From Entomortierella parvispora (Eukaryota > Mortierellomycota > Mortierellomycetes > Mortierellales > Mortierellaceae): DNA of 64,000 bases. Below, piece by piece: positions 10,301-20,461 of this stretch (its first letter is position 1; every line of letters begins with the position of its first letter). Under the pieces are notes generated by a model. It was not told where the DNA came from. It did no database searches and worked only from the letters and a program-made list of their open reading frames with translations. The position numbers and the translations under genes were made by a program. The DNA lies in NCBI GenBank assembly GCA_963573315.1, contig OY752148.1, forward strand, positions 1,231,263-1,295,262. The letters are read 5' to 3'.

Positions 10301-13300
10301 ATTAAAGGTATTCGAGAACAAGGACGAATCAGCGAACTCTCTCCAACAAGGTCTACGTCGAAGATTGTCTTGGATTGTGGGGCGACAAGGACCAGTGGAG
10401 GATGATGACCAATTCTCTATTCCAGAGAATGTCTCGTCAGTGCAGTATCTTACGAATGAGCTCGAGATATTTGATGCAGCGGAAGCGGAAGGGGTACGGG
10501 GCTTTATCGCCAGTCATCCTACGTTGGACGTGGGTCCCAGAGAAGAGATCTTCCTAATCTTTTTCTTTATATTTGCACTTCGAGAGATCGCCCGAGAGCT
10601 ACTTCACCTTGGCATGCATATCGAAAAACTTCAGGAGCGACAGCAACAACAAATGGAGAAAGAGGGGAGAGAGAGACTTCGCAGGAAACTATGGTGGCCC
10701 AAAGTTGTTGGAAACTTTTGGCTGTGGTTCTCATGGGGTAGTTACTCACAAGCAAGAAGCACTGAGGGTTACGCTGGTCTGGTCATGAATTCATCAAAGA
10801 ACCTGGAAAGGAGCGAGACACGACTGGTTGAAGACGAACGAGCCCGAGTGGAGGCCAAAGCAGCCAAAGCCGCTGCTGCCAAGGCAAAAAAAGAAGAGCA
10901 CGCTCTGCTGGCCGAAACTTCCGCAAAACAGGCACCTTTTTTTTCTCGACCGCGACGGTCCTTGACTATTTCAGCTCTGCATCAAGCGCGACGCGATCCA
11001 ATCGACCTCGAACACGGCTTGGAACCTCAGGAGCAAATTCAGAGTGGAAGAGTAGTCATCAAGCCTCTGCCTACCAGCAAGCGGAGGCGATCCAAGACGC
11101 TCATGCCACAGCATACCCACCAAGCATCTTCAAGCGTGCTTTCGGACCATAACATTTCGGGTGCCCGATCGCTGGTACAGGATAAGGATCATCAGAATTC
11201 CAACCGAAATACTGGAAATATCAAGGATAGGCGGTTCACAGTTGTGGACATTGCGGAATATGGAGCTACAGGACAAAAAAAGAAAGCGTGTCCATCCAAT
11301 ACCGCCGCTGAGAAATCCGTGCTCCAGCCGAGGGATAGTATGGCGCCCTTTCCTCGACTGCCAGTAAAGGATGACGTGGATGATCAGGATGACAGCGAGA
11401 GCGACTCTGCATTCGATGGAGATAGGCCTCTTTCATCCCGATCCCACGGCGCTTTGAACTCTGATCGATACCATTCCATCAACCTTTCAGAAAAAAAACC
11501 TTTGGCTGAGAAGCAATTGCCGAGATCGACGCAACGACAGGTCACGTTGGGTGCACCGCCGACTCGAGCCCTTGTCTTCAGTACCACCAAACCGAAAACA
11601 ATCCGGTACAGGATCTGGGAAGCGCTTCAGCCTTTCAAGTCAGATGAAGTCAAGTATGGCTTCAAAATGGCCCTCGCGTTGACATTCATAGGCTTGTGGG
11701 CATGGCTTGGATGGAACATTGCAGTTCTAGCGACTGACCGTGGACAATGGGCAATGATGACTGTCATGGCTGTTTTGTCCCCGACAATCGGGGCCACGTT
11801 TCGGGTATGTGCGATCCGTATCGCTGGAACAATAGTCGGCGTTGTCTGGGCCATGCTCACATATTTGGCCTATCCATATAACCCCTATGTCATTTGTGCC
11901 ATGATGGTTGTTATCAGTAAGTGTTGACTTGGCTCTCCATATCCACTTCTCTATCTGGCGCGCGATTCTAATGAACTTGCATTATACCCTGCCTTTGCTT
12001 TTATTTAGCCTTTGCGGTGGCCTTCCTTGTACTGCAGTCAAAACAACCGGTCATGGGAGTCATCATGATGCTATCCTACTCTTCCATTACTTTTGGCACG
12101 TACCATGGTACCAATGACACTATTTTCGAAATCAGCTACAAGCGGACCATCACGGTTACCCTTGGGATTTTGATTTCGGTAGTTCTCAACACCTTTTTGT
12201 GGCCCGTGCTTGCCCGAAGAGAGCTCCGTAAAGAGATTGCTCTGTTGATTGGAAGACAAGGAGTTTTTTTTGCCGAGCTTGTAAACAAGTTTCTCTTGGA
12301 AGAGCCAGAACATCGCATTCCATCAAAGACCACCAAAGCTCAGTCTGTGTCCAAACGCGACGTCCTGGATGAGAAGCAAGGTTTGACTCCAGCGGTTCTT
12401 GGAACTGCAGGCGACAAGAATGTATTCGCTGTCGAGTCGGTTGAATGCACCCCTGCCCAAGGGTCTCAGTTAGGAACACAGTCGAGAAACGAATCTAATG
12501 CAGAACCTCCCCTCATCACGACCGGTAGTGCAAGGATGGTCCCAAAGGAACAGCCCATTCCTTCTCAGTCCCCCCTAAACGACGAGGGTTCCCAAAAAAG
12601 CAATGAAGAGAGCAATCAGATCGAAAAAGATCAGCATGCGCAAGACCCAGACCAGCTCGCGTTCCAGCATGTAGAACATCAACTCCAGACAAAAATCATC
12701 AAAATCAGAGAGTTGCTTGAGCTTTCAGCATCAGAGCCGCGCCTGAAGGAAGAATTTCCGATCAAACTCTACAACCAGATCGTGCAGTGCTGTCAAAACA
12801 TCTTGGACAGAATGATCTCTATGAGAATGGCTGCACAATTGCTTTCGCCTGAGGTTCGAGAGCTTGTCACTGGTCCGATGAATTACTATCGGCGAGATAT
12901 GGTAATTCTCGCCTGTTCTTGATGAAAACGTCCATGTGAAATGAGTAAAAAACTGATAAAACACACTCTACTAGGTTGGCGCGCTCTTGCTCTATTTTAG
13001 CGTTTTGTCGTCGTCTTTGGCGTCCAAAACGCCGTTGCCACCGTATCTGCCGTCGGCAAGAATAGCGAGACTTCGTGTCATCTACAATGTTAGCCAGGCT
13101 ATCACAGCCCATCAAGCAAAATTTGGAGAGGACCACTACACCTACATTTATTACTATGCATTCTCTTCAGCCTTGGAAGAAGTCATCGAAGAACTTGGTG
13201 AGTTGTGCACGCGTTATTGCATTTGATGCATATTCTTTTTCAATTGGTTTGTACTGACCGCCCAGCTTTTGTTTTACCCTGCAGAACTCTTGGCGATTCT

Positions 13301-14279
13301 CATAAAGCCGCTGGTAGGCATTACGTTTCTCTCATCCAAGGACAGATACGTGGGTGGAGTCCAGGGAGATCAACTAAGTCTGCGATCAGCAATTGGATCT
13401 GCACAAATTGGAATTGAACCATCAGAGCCGACTCTGGATAGGAGAACAGCGGGTCTTGCATCTCCGGACCCAACTTTCGGGATAAAATCAAAGGCTTCTA
13501 GCCTGGGGTTGGGCCATGGAAGTACACATGGCTTTAATATCGGTCCTCTTGACAACCTCCCTCTATCATCTCAGGATGTCACGCAACAGCAACTGATGGA
13601 ACAGCAGCTCAACATTCAAAACCAGCAACAGGGATATCAGCAGCAGCACCGCCTGGCTCCGAATGTCGGATATGATTTGGCGCCAGAGCATCCTACTTCT
13701 GAACAATCTGGTAGCCCCTTACCTACACAATTGGTGGACAAGCGGTTGGACGGTCTTCGGATTGTAATAGATCCTTTTGATCCACTCCATGGTGGATCTT
13801 TGGCGAGATCGCCTGTCTCCGCAACCTCCAATGTTGTATCTCCGGCCCTAGTTGCCGTTGGGTCTCCTACTGGCCCCATCCTGACGTCTCCTTTAACCGC
13901 GTCTCCGATTCCGATCATGGATGAGCGGTTGTTAGGAAGTCGACGTGCACAAAGATTCAAGGATGCTCTTCAACTGGCTCAAGAGGCCAGTGGTGAAGAA
14001 GTCTTTGTTCTTCCATCTCCCCTACTCGAAGTACCCAGTACGCCAGGGAAAGAAGGCGCTGGCCCTGCACTAGGAGTACCGCAAGATCCAAATCCAGTGG
14101 CCGGGTCCGTTCTGTCACCCACGTTATCCTTCAAGAGATTGATACAGAAGCTGGTGCCCTCTTCGCCGTTGCGAGAACAGGCTCCATTGTCTATTCCCAC
14201 CGAAGCACCGATTGGCATTTTCGTTTATCCTCCTCTGGCGGATGACACTGATGATGAGAAAAACAAAGAAAAAGAGTAG
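7371..14279 (+). CDS. BRE4/FUSC-like integral membrane protein (putative aromatic acid exporter superfamily)
   Basis: Six exons: 7371-7921, 8004-8747, 8822-11916, 12009-12901, 12975-13197, 13285-14279, all closing in frame to 2166 residues. Two membrane blocks are clear. The N-terminal block (8230-8730) has about five helices, e.g. LALYLSSALTLIRPVALYL and IMAGVGICLFVNIFCWPET. The second (11640-12215) has five or six, e.g. FKMALALTFIGLWAWLGW and ITVTLGILISVVLNTFLWP. Spacing and sequence fit fungal brefeldin-A-sensitivity/DUF2421 proteins of the FUSC superfamily, proposed to export aromatic or organic acids. Between the blocks lies a roughly 900-residue charged linker with coiled-coil and Ala/Lys-rich parts; N- and C-terminal tails are Ser/Pro rich. 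It is long for the family, and substrate is unknown. The first exon is disordered, so the exact start is less certain. Confidence 0.85.
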
Positions 14280-14652
14280 AGATGATGTAGATCGTGACAA
14301 GGTTTAAACTAGAATAAAATGTCGATGGTCAACAATCTTCATATCAAGTCAGGACAGGTCACTCAGGCTTCTCAACGTATTGCGCCCCACATCGGTTGAC
14401 TTTTGGAAGGAGGCCAAGCCCAACATCGTCCATCGTCCTTGGTGTTCATTGGTGCGGGGAAAGGCGGGGTGTCACAAAAGACGTTGTGGGAACATCACGC
14501 GCTCGTCATTCGTTACAAGTTGTTTATTTCATGACCCTGACAGCATGGTCACACCCAACGTAACAAAAAAAAAGAGAGGGAGCGGGAGGACAGCATCAAA
14601 TAGGGCAAAAGGTAAAAAAGTTCAAGTGCATCTCTTAAGGAATCGAATCCCT

Positions 14653-14961
14653 TCATTTCCCGAAAGTCCAGCTGCCGAGGAGAGGGGTTTCCTGTTCCAA
14701 CTGATGACAGTGATGATGATCATGGGAAGGATCTTCGTCATCTTCATCCTGTTCCTGTCCGTCATGGATTACCCTGTCTTCATAATCGAGTTCATCGTCA
14801 TCGTTGTAAGGCGTAAAGTCTTCACCACCCTGGGAATCAGTGTTGGGGAGAGACCACGTACGTTCATCATTGTCATCCTCGTTGATAACAGACATATGTT
14901 CGTCTTCATCGTCGTCCACAAGATCATCGTGATCTAGGATATAAACGTCGCGGACGCACAT
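14653..14961 (-). CDS. Possible acidic low-complexity ORF
   Basis: 102-residue open frame, rich in Asp/Glu and His, with no recognised domain. A second minus-strand ORF just upstream (15007-15273) includes MTAYKILGISSAIATM and could be a preceding exon, but I could not find an intron that joins the two frames. Could be the 3' end of a small gene or a chance ORF from GAT/GAC-rich DNA. Confidence 0.2.
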   Translation of the reverse strand: MCVRDVYILDHDDLVDDDEDEHMSVINEDDNDERTWSLPNTDSQGGEDFTPYNDDDELDYEDRVIHDGQEQDEDDEDPSHDHHHCHQLEQETPLLGSWTFGK

Positions 14962-15195
14962 GTCGGCAAAGAGTCCGCAGAGACAGTCTTTGAAGCTGCT
15001 CGCGCTTTACCAATGGAAAGTGTCACGCGAGGCCGCGAGGATAGCAGAAGAAGAAGAAGGAGACTGCAACGGAACTATATGAACTCCGTGCTGCTGCTGC
15101 TCCTGATCCATTGTTGCGATGGCGCTGGAGATTCCCAGAATCTTGTAGGCGGTCATCGTCAAGGGTATTTTTTCTTGGGTGGAAGAGTAGAGAGT

Positions 15196-15211
15196 GGGGG
15201 GGGGGGGGGGG
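15196..15211. repeat. Poly-G tract (16 G)
   Basis: Uninterrupted G run on the plus strand; it reads as a poly-Pro stretch in the minus-strand ORF that crosses it. Confidence 0.9.
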
Positions 15212-15273
15212 TTTATGTCTTTTGCGAGGAAGGTCGTGGTCTTGTCTTTGTCTGTTGCTACAGAACAAGACAA

Positions 15274-16461
15274 ACTGTGGGAGAAATGAAGTCCTTATGT
15301 ACTCGATCGTCTGCATAAAGATAGTCTTATCACACCGTTGTGTGGAATCTCGATCATTTCTAGCGTTCTCGACCCCACAATTCGGGGCGCTGAAATGGGC
15401 ATGAAGAGGCTGATCACTTGATGAACCTGACGCGAGAGCTTAGGAGCAGGGCAGTGTTGTTGAACGAATACGATTTCCATTCACTCGCGCGTCATTAATT
15501 GCGTTGTTTGTGGAACGAGAACTAAACACGAGCCTGTTCATGGTGTTGCGTACGGGGGCAGGCGTGAGGGGCGCTGAGCGGGATATGGTAATCCTAAGTG
15601 ACGGATGGGAATCAGAAAGTGTCGCCGTGCTGGCCTCGGTCAGTATCGATCAATGTGGAATAAGACGGATCATGTATTGGTAATAATAATAATGAGAGGG
15701 TCGCTCTACCTAAGTGTCGCCGTGCTGGCCTCGGTCAGTATCGATCAATGTGGAATAAGACAGATAAAGAGCAGAGAGCCACGCCGTGCGAGCAACTACA
15801 TATAGTGATTCTACTTAAGGGTGTATCGTACCGTCCAGGCCATCAACAATGGAACAACCTTATTGACAGAGAAATTCCTTTGCCTGTGCCATGTTTCCTT
15901 TTCTTAACTCCCCAAAAAGAAGAGGCCTCTACCGGGCTCTCCCGTGCGGGATTTGTTCCCCCGAGGACTACAACCCTTCCACCGTCTCCTTCTCCCCCTC
16001 CTGTGACATTGGGCTGGTCACGTCTTCCCACTGTTTGTGTTCCTGGGCAGGAGGTAAGGGGGTTTCGACTTTGGTAAACGAAACAGTAGGACAAAAATGC
16101 AAAATCAATCATGGGTGATCCTCCAAGATTGATTGGAGGCTAGTATGTAACATAACGCGCCGCAGTTGCGGAGATGTTCCGCGCATGTTCTCCAAATTGG
16201 ATAGGACGGTGCATTTTTTTTTGTTTTCCAAGAATGGAGACTATCGTGGTATCTCCGGTTCAATTGAGCATCCGTTAACCTTTCAGGGCTGCATGAACGT
16301 CTTTTAAGCAAAAATAGACAACAGAAAGTGTATGCTCATCGAACGTGGTTGACTCCGGCCGCATTGATGCATTGGCATTGATAGTCAACTAACATGGAGT
16401 CTCCTCTCACTTGATCGCTTCCCGCCTTCCTTCCAGTCCTTCTTTGCAACAAAAGGCAAGG
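15274..16461. other. Gene-poor stretch with direct repeats
   Basis: About 1.2 kb. I see no gene; it contains the 50-bp direct repeat described separately. Short open frames have no recognisable content. Confidence 0.5.
15617..15761. repeat. 50-bp perfect direct repeat
   Basis: The segments 15617-15666 and 15712-15761 are identical over 50 bases (both begin aagtgtcgccgtgctggcct and end gtggaataagac), separated by 45 bp containing a short AAT run. No terminal inverted repeats or coding sequence flank them. Confidence 0.9.
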
Positions 16462-16760
16462 TGAAGATAGTTTTTGTTATTTATTCATCTCGGCGCGTGG
16501 TCATGACGTGGTCTAGCAATGTTAGGCTCATCATCCGTCTCTGTGGTTTCGACCTCTTCGGGAAACTGCTCCGAAGGTACACTAATGGCTACGGTGCTCG
16601 GGTCCTAAGAAGACGAATCGATATATCAACAAAGAATGTGCGAAGAGCCGGTCCTTCGCCACCAAGGACTCGGGTGCTCCTGTCATGTGCTGTCCTAGAG
16701 AGTCCGCGTGTTGTCAGCGCCATCAATTCCACGTCTGAATCGGTATCCTCTCTCTCCTCG
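16462..16760 (-). pseudogene. Decayed duplicate of the 3' end of the TDSE-repeat gene
   Basis: This stretch matches 20438-20740 over its whole length at high identity by eye (most lines differ at only a few positions), including bases just 3' of the stop codon. It corresponds to the last roughly 95 codons of the acidic TDSE-motif gene. The copy keeps recognisable stretches such as VLGGEGPALRTFFVDIS, but a one-base loss and substitutions near 16607-16618 shift the frame and create a stop. Nothing upstream of codon about 290 of the parent is present; the match ends at the 12-bp tandem repeat at 16773. A truncated, non-functional segmental copy. Confidence 0.85.
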
Positions 16761-16772
16761 TAGATTTGCAGG

Positions 16773-16818
16773 TAGATCGAGAAGTAGATCGAGAAGTAGA
16801 TCGAGAAGTAGATCGAGA
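16773..16818. repeat. 12-bp tandem repeat (tagatcgagaag)
   Basis: Nearly four copies of tagatcgagaag directly abut the truncated gene copy, marking the end of the homology with the 20.4-kb locus. Confidence 0.85.
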
Positions 16819-16997
16819 GAAGGTAATACTTGTGAGAAAGTTGCACCAGAAAGAGCACGACAAGTTAGACTATTGGGAGAGTGTCACATAATACTAGATC
16901 GCAAGAGACCCGACTTCTTAGAGCCCTTGTTAATCATTGACAAGCAAATGTTGAATACTGCCCTCCTCCTTTCCTTCAGACCCTTCTTGAGGATAGC

Positions 16998-19633
16998 CTA
17001 CAGGAATGGGCTATCATATTGCATGGTTGGCTTGCCATGGTTCGAGCCTGACGTGCTGCCGTGTCGATGGGACTTGCAAGGGGAAAACGTGACAAATGGA
17101 GCATTGCGCTTGCGAGGCGGAGGGGTTGATGATCTTCGATCAATTCGACTGCGGGGAGGAGGGGATGTTGATCCTCGAGCATTGCGGCTGCGGAGCAGAG
17201 AGGTTGTTGATCCTTGAGATGATGACTCCATAATATCTGCCGTTCCTGGCGAGCACGTCATTAGGGGTGTTGACTCCGCCGAAGACCATGGCTCAGGCGC
17301 AGATTTCGAAGGCGATGTGGGAGGGGAGAGATCTGCGTAGGGGAGTGTCGAGTGTGGCGTCATTGGGGAAGATGCTAGTATAGTGGTCGCCATCTTCGCG
17401 TACAAAGTCATGTGCACCTATGCAGCTACAGTCACGATGTTAGAATGTGCTCTTGAAATACGAAGATCATACACATCATGAATACATTCATCTCAAAGGG
17501 TATCTACCCGAAATCCGAGCAGCACCTCGAACGATTGCGACCCCAGGAATGCATTTGGCTTGCTGTACCCGGACGGCAGCCACACCTTCTCTTGCGTGGC
17601 TCTACCGCAACCAATGATATCGCCATATCGATGTAAGGTATAAAATTCGATGGACAGACAATGGGATAATATTCAGCGACATCGAGGCCCTTCTCCTCTA
17701 GGGCGAGGAGGATCGCGGTGTTCAGATGAACACTCTTTCCTTGCTGCATCTCGCAAACCAAGTCGCTCACCTCAGACTTACACTCGAATACATACACATA
17801 TCTCGTCTGCCCAAGATCTATCAGCTAAGATCCTGATTGTTAAGTCCACTTTTCTTGAACTCGTACTAGTCACCGTCTTTCCACCAAATACATTTTCGGT
17901 CAACATTCGAGATTCGCGTGACGCTCTGCTGCCCAGTTCACCACTACGTAGAATAATAAAAAAAACATAAAAAAAGTGTTGGATGATAAGTTCCACGTTT
18001 GACTGAAATTCAATGAACTTGAACTTATTATGGAGTTTACTTACGGAATGCCACGTAGGCCAGATTGGGCAAAGGAGTGTTCAAAACGTCACTCCATGCG
18101 CTAACAAACACGTGTTCCGATACGGGCAAGGCAAAGTTGTCATTTTCCAGCCAGTGCAAGACTTGAGAGACGATCTTAAAGACTAAGAGATTCTCTTTCA
18201 TTGCTCAGGTAGGCCGTGGGCCTAGGGACTGCAGCAGCGATTCGTAAACAAATCGTTGGAGGGATTCAACTGACATGGCTGCAGGGTCGTCAGGGTCCGG
18301 ATACAGTGCTGCTTGCATATCAGCCCGTAATTCATCAAGCGTCTTGGACTTGTATGATAAGCACATCATGCCAGATCTTTCTTGCACAAGCGGCGAGAGG
18401 GTGCGTTGCAGACCGACAGGTGAAAGCGTGCCGATTATTCCGCTGACGAGGGCACTAAGCATACAAGAACACGAAATGTTGACAAGGAGATTAGCATACT
18501 TGTTAGAGAAAACGGGCAAAGGCTGAGTGGATAAGGGAGCTTACAGCACAGATTTCTTCTTGGAATATCACCAGGTTCTCGAAATAGCTTACTGCCAAGT
18601 TGAACATCTCACGGTGCGTTGGGGACAATCCTGGCGGCAGGGCAGGCAGAGAGGGGTCGTGACCACGAGACTACACCAGATGATGTGTATATTAGCACCC
18701 GAGGTTTGAGAGATACCAGGTGCACTTGAGATTAGACTGGATGCGCCAATCGTATTAATACCTTTTTGAAGATGAAGTCAACGAGCTCGTAAAAAGGGGA
18801 TGCAAGTGCGCGAGCAACACGGTCAGGCACTATCATTGGACATCGAGGAGTATGTGAGTAGAGAAGCAGTGGGTCAAGGACAAGCGAGCATTCAAAACAC
18901 GGCGTTCAAGGAGACGGCACAAACCTGGGCCGTATTCATCCTCATCGTTATCAAGATCCTCGATGTAGTCATAGACGTGGTTGAAGACGCGGGGGTATGT
19001 GTCGCCTCGGATGTCACTTTTGGTGGGGCGGTTAATAAAAGGTGTTCTTACGGCATGGATGACCTGTTTCCGTATAACTTCTGCCAGGGATGAAGGGTCG
19101 TGCCTGGTATTGAGATTAGAAAGTCCGTACGCTAGGGCTGCTGTTCCAGGTATCTGCGGTTTCCAGTTTGAGTTTAATCCTGCTTGATCCAGTATATGGT
19201 GGACTGCAAGATCTACTGCAGATCTTTTTGCCTTGCTTTGATCTCATTGCTTCTTGCGCATCCATTTGCTACGGTAAAATGAGAAAATCTGCTCCCGACC
19301 GTCCCCTTCATCGTGTCGATTTTTCTCTTTCAGGGCTTGACCTTGCGAGTGGGAGTATAATGGCTTTAGCAGGACTGTTCATATACATCAAGAATTCACT
19401 TACTGCACCCAATCGGCCTGAGTGTCGTTTGCTAGCAGTGTGAGGACTAGCCCATCGGCTTGGTACCCAGTACCGAGGATGTGGTGATAGCTGGTCTCCG
19501 ATAAATAGTCTGGCTGGGGCTGAGGCGGCGGATCAGCAAGGAGAAAGTATAGTAGGTCCAGCTCAGTTGCGACTGATCGCCGCCGCGTGTAATGGGATAG
19601 GAGCTGTGGAAGCATTTCAACTCGATGAAGCAT
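16998..19633 (-). pseudogene. Decayed multi-exon gene with a PD-(D/E)XK nuclease-like region
   Basis: Reading the minus strand gives exon-like blocks that splice in frame: 18829-18762 joined to 18670-18545, preceded by a long open block ending at 18925 (YPRVFNHVYDYIEDLDNDED) and one at 19633-19404. Downstream come SEHVFVSAWSDVL, SSRKVDLTIRI, FECKSEVSDLV and EMQQGKSVHLNTAILLAL, then a Ser/Pro tail ending at 16998. RKVDL followed by FECK fits the Asp...Glu-x-Lys core of PD-(D/E)XK domains seen in many Mucoromycota hypothetical proteins. Three lesions break it: the frame cannot be closed at the intron ending 18455, an in-frame TGA sits at 18205-18207, and a duplicated TGTA (17789-17796) shifts the frame between RKVDL and FECK. 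Intact introns suggest recent inactivation or assembly errors. The family call is inference. Confidence 0.5.
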
Positions 19634-19957
19634 AAAGAAGGAACCACCTTCTAATCCATACGCTTGTTTCGAAGGTGTGTACTGTACCTTTGACCACGGC
19701 GAAAACGCTTCTCGCCACGACTCCTTAGTGGGACATGTGCTGCAAACAGCAACTCAACTCCGCCGCGTGAAATGGGATAGGAGCTGTGGAGACATTTCAT
19801 CTCGATGAAGCATAAAGAAGGAACCACCTTCTAATTACGCTTGTTTCGAAGGCGCGTACTGTACCTTTGACCATGGCGAAAACGCTTCTCGCCATGGCTC
19901 CTTAGCGGGACATGCGCTGCAAACAGCTTGATTCCGCCGCTTGTAATGGGATGGGGA
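19581..19957. repeat. Roughly 180-bp tandem duplication, two copies plus a fragment
   Basis: Unit 1 (19581-19760) and unit 2 (19761-19934) align throughout with scattered substitutions and a few short indels; a third copy begins at 19935 and fades within about 25 bp. Unit 1 includes the first recognisable exon of the decayed PD-(D/E)XK-like gene, so the duplication involves its 5' end. Confidence 0.85.
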
Positions 19958-20461
19958 ATTGTGGTCATCCAGTCCGTGAATGTGTCCTTTGTCACATGCA
20001 TTTGTACACATGTACACGCCCTACAGCCCCTTGAGGATTGCATCCGAAATGACGAGGCTATGTATGTATGTAACAGCCAAGAACACGGGAGTGTACTAAA
20101 GGATGGAAATACAGGCGAAGAAGAAAATAAAAAATACTATGTGACCCGTCGCCTGCGGGAGTCCTCATTTACTGAAAAAGTTACCCACAGGGGTGAAAGC
20201 CGGAATAGTTTACAAATAATATGAAGTCAGACAAGGGAGTAGAAATGGGTTCAGTCTTCTCTTCTCCTCTGCCTGAGCCAGGAGATAGTTGACTTCTGCA
20301 TCAACGGTACGGAGTATAGCTGTAGTATCAAAAACTACTTCAGATCGACACCAGAGTTTGCAGAGAGCAAGAGGACCGCGGAGAGGTCAACCAGAGGTCG
20401 AGACTAGGGAGGGTTTGGAAGGAGGAGACTGGCCAAAGATAATTTTTGCCATTTATTCATC
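19958..20461. other. Intergenic region 3' of the TDSE-motif gene
   Basis: About 500 bp; no gene, RNA or repeat recognised apart from the last roughly 25 bases, which are shared with the truncated copy at 16.46 kb. Confidence 0.4.

Noticed and set aside
15617-15761. CRISPR-like or transposon-end interpretation of the 50-bp repeat
   Set aside because: Only two copies, eukaryotic context, no inverted termini and no adjacent transposase.
16708-17217. Plus-strand ORF of 169 residues with RSRSRSR and LRLRGGG repeats
   Set aside because: It begins in the gene fragment, runs through the 12-bp repeat and is antisense to the Ser/Pro tail of the decayed gene.
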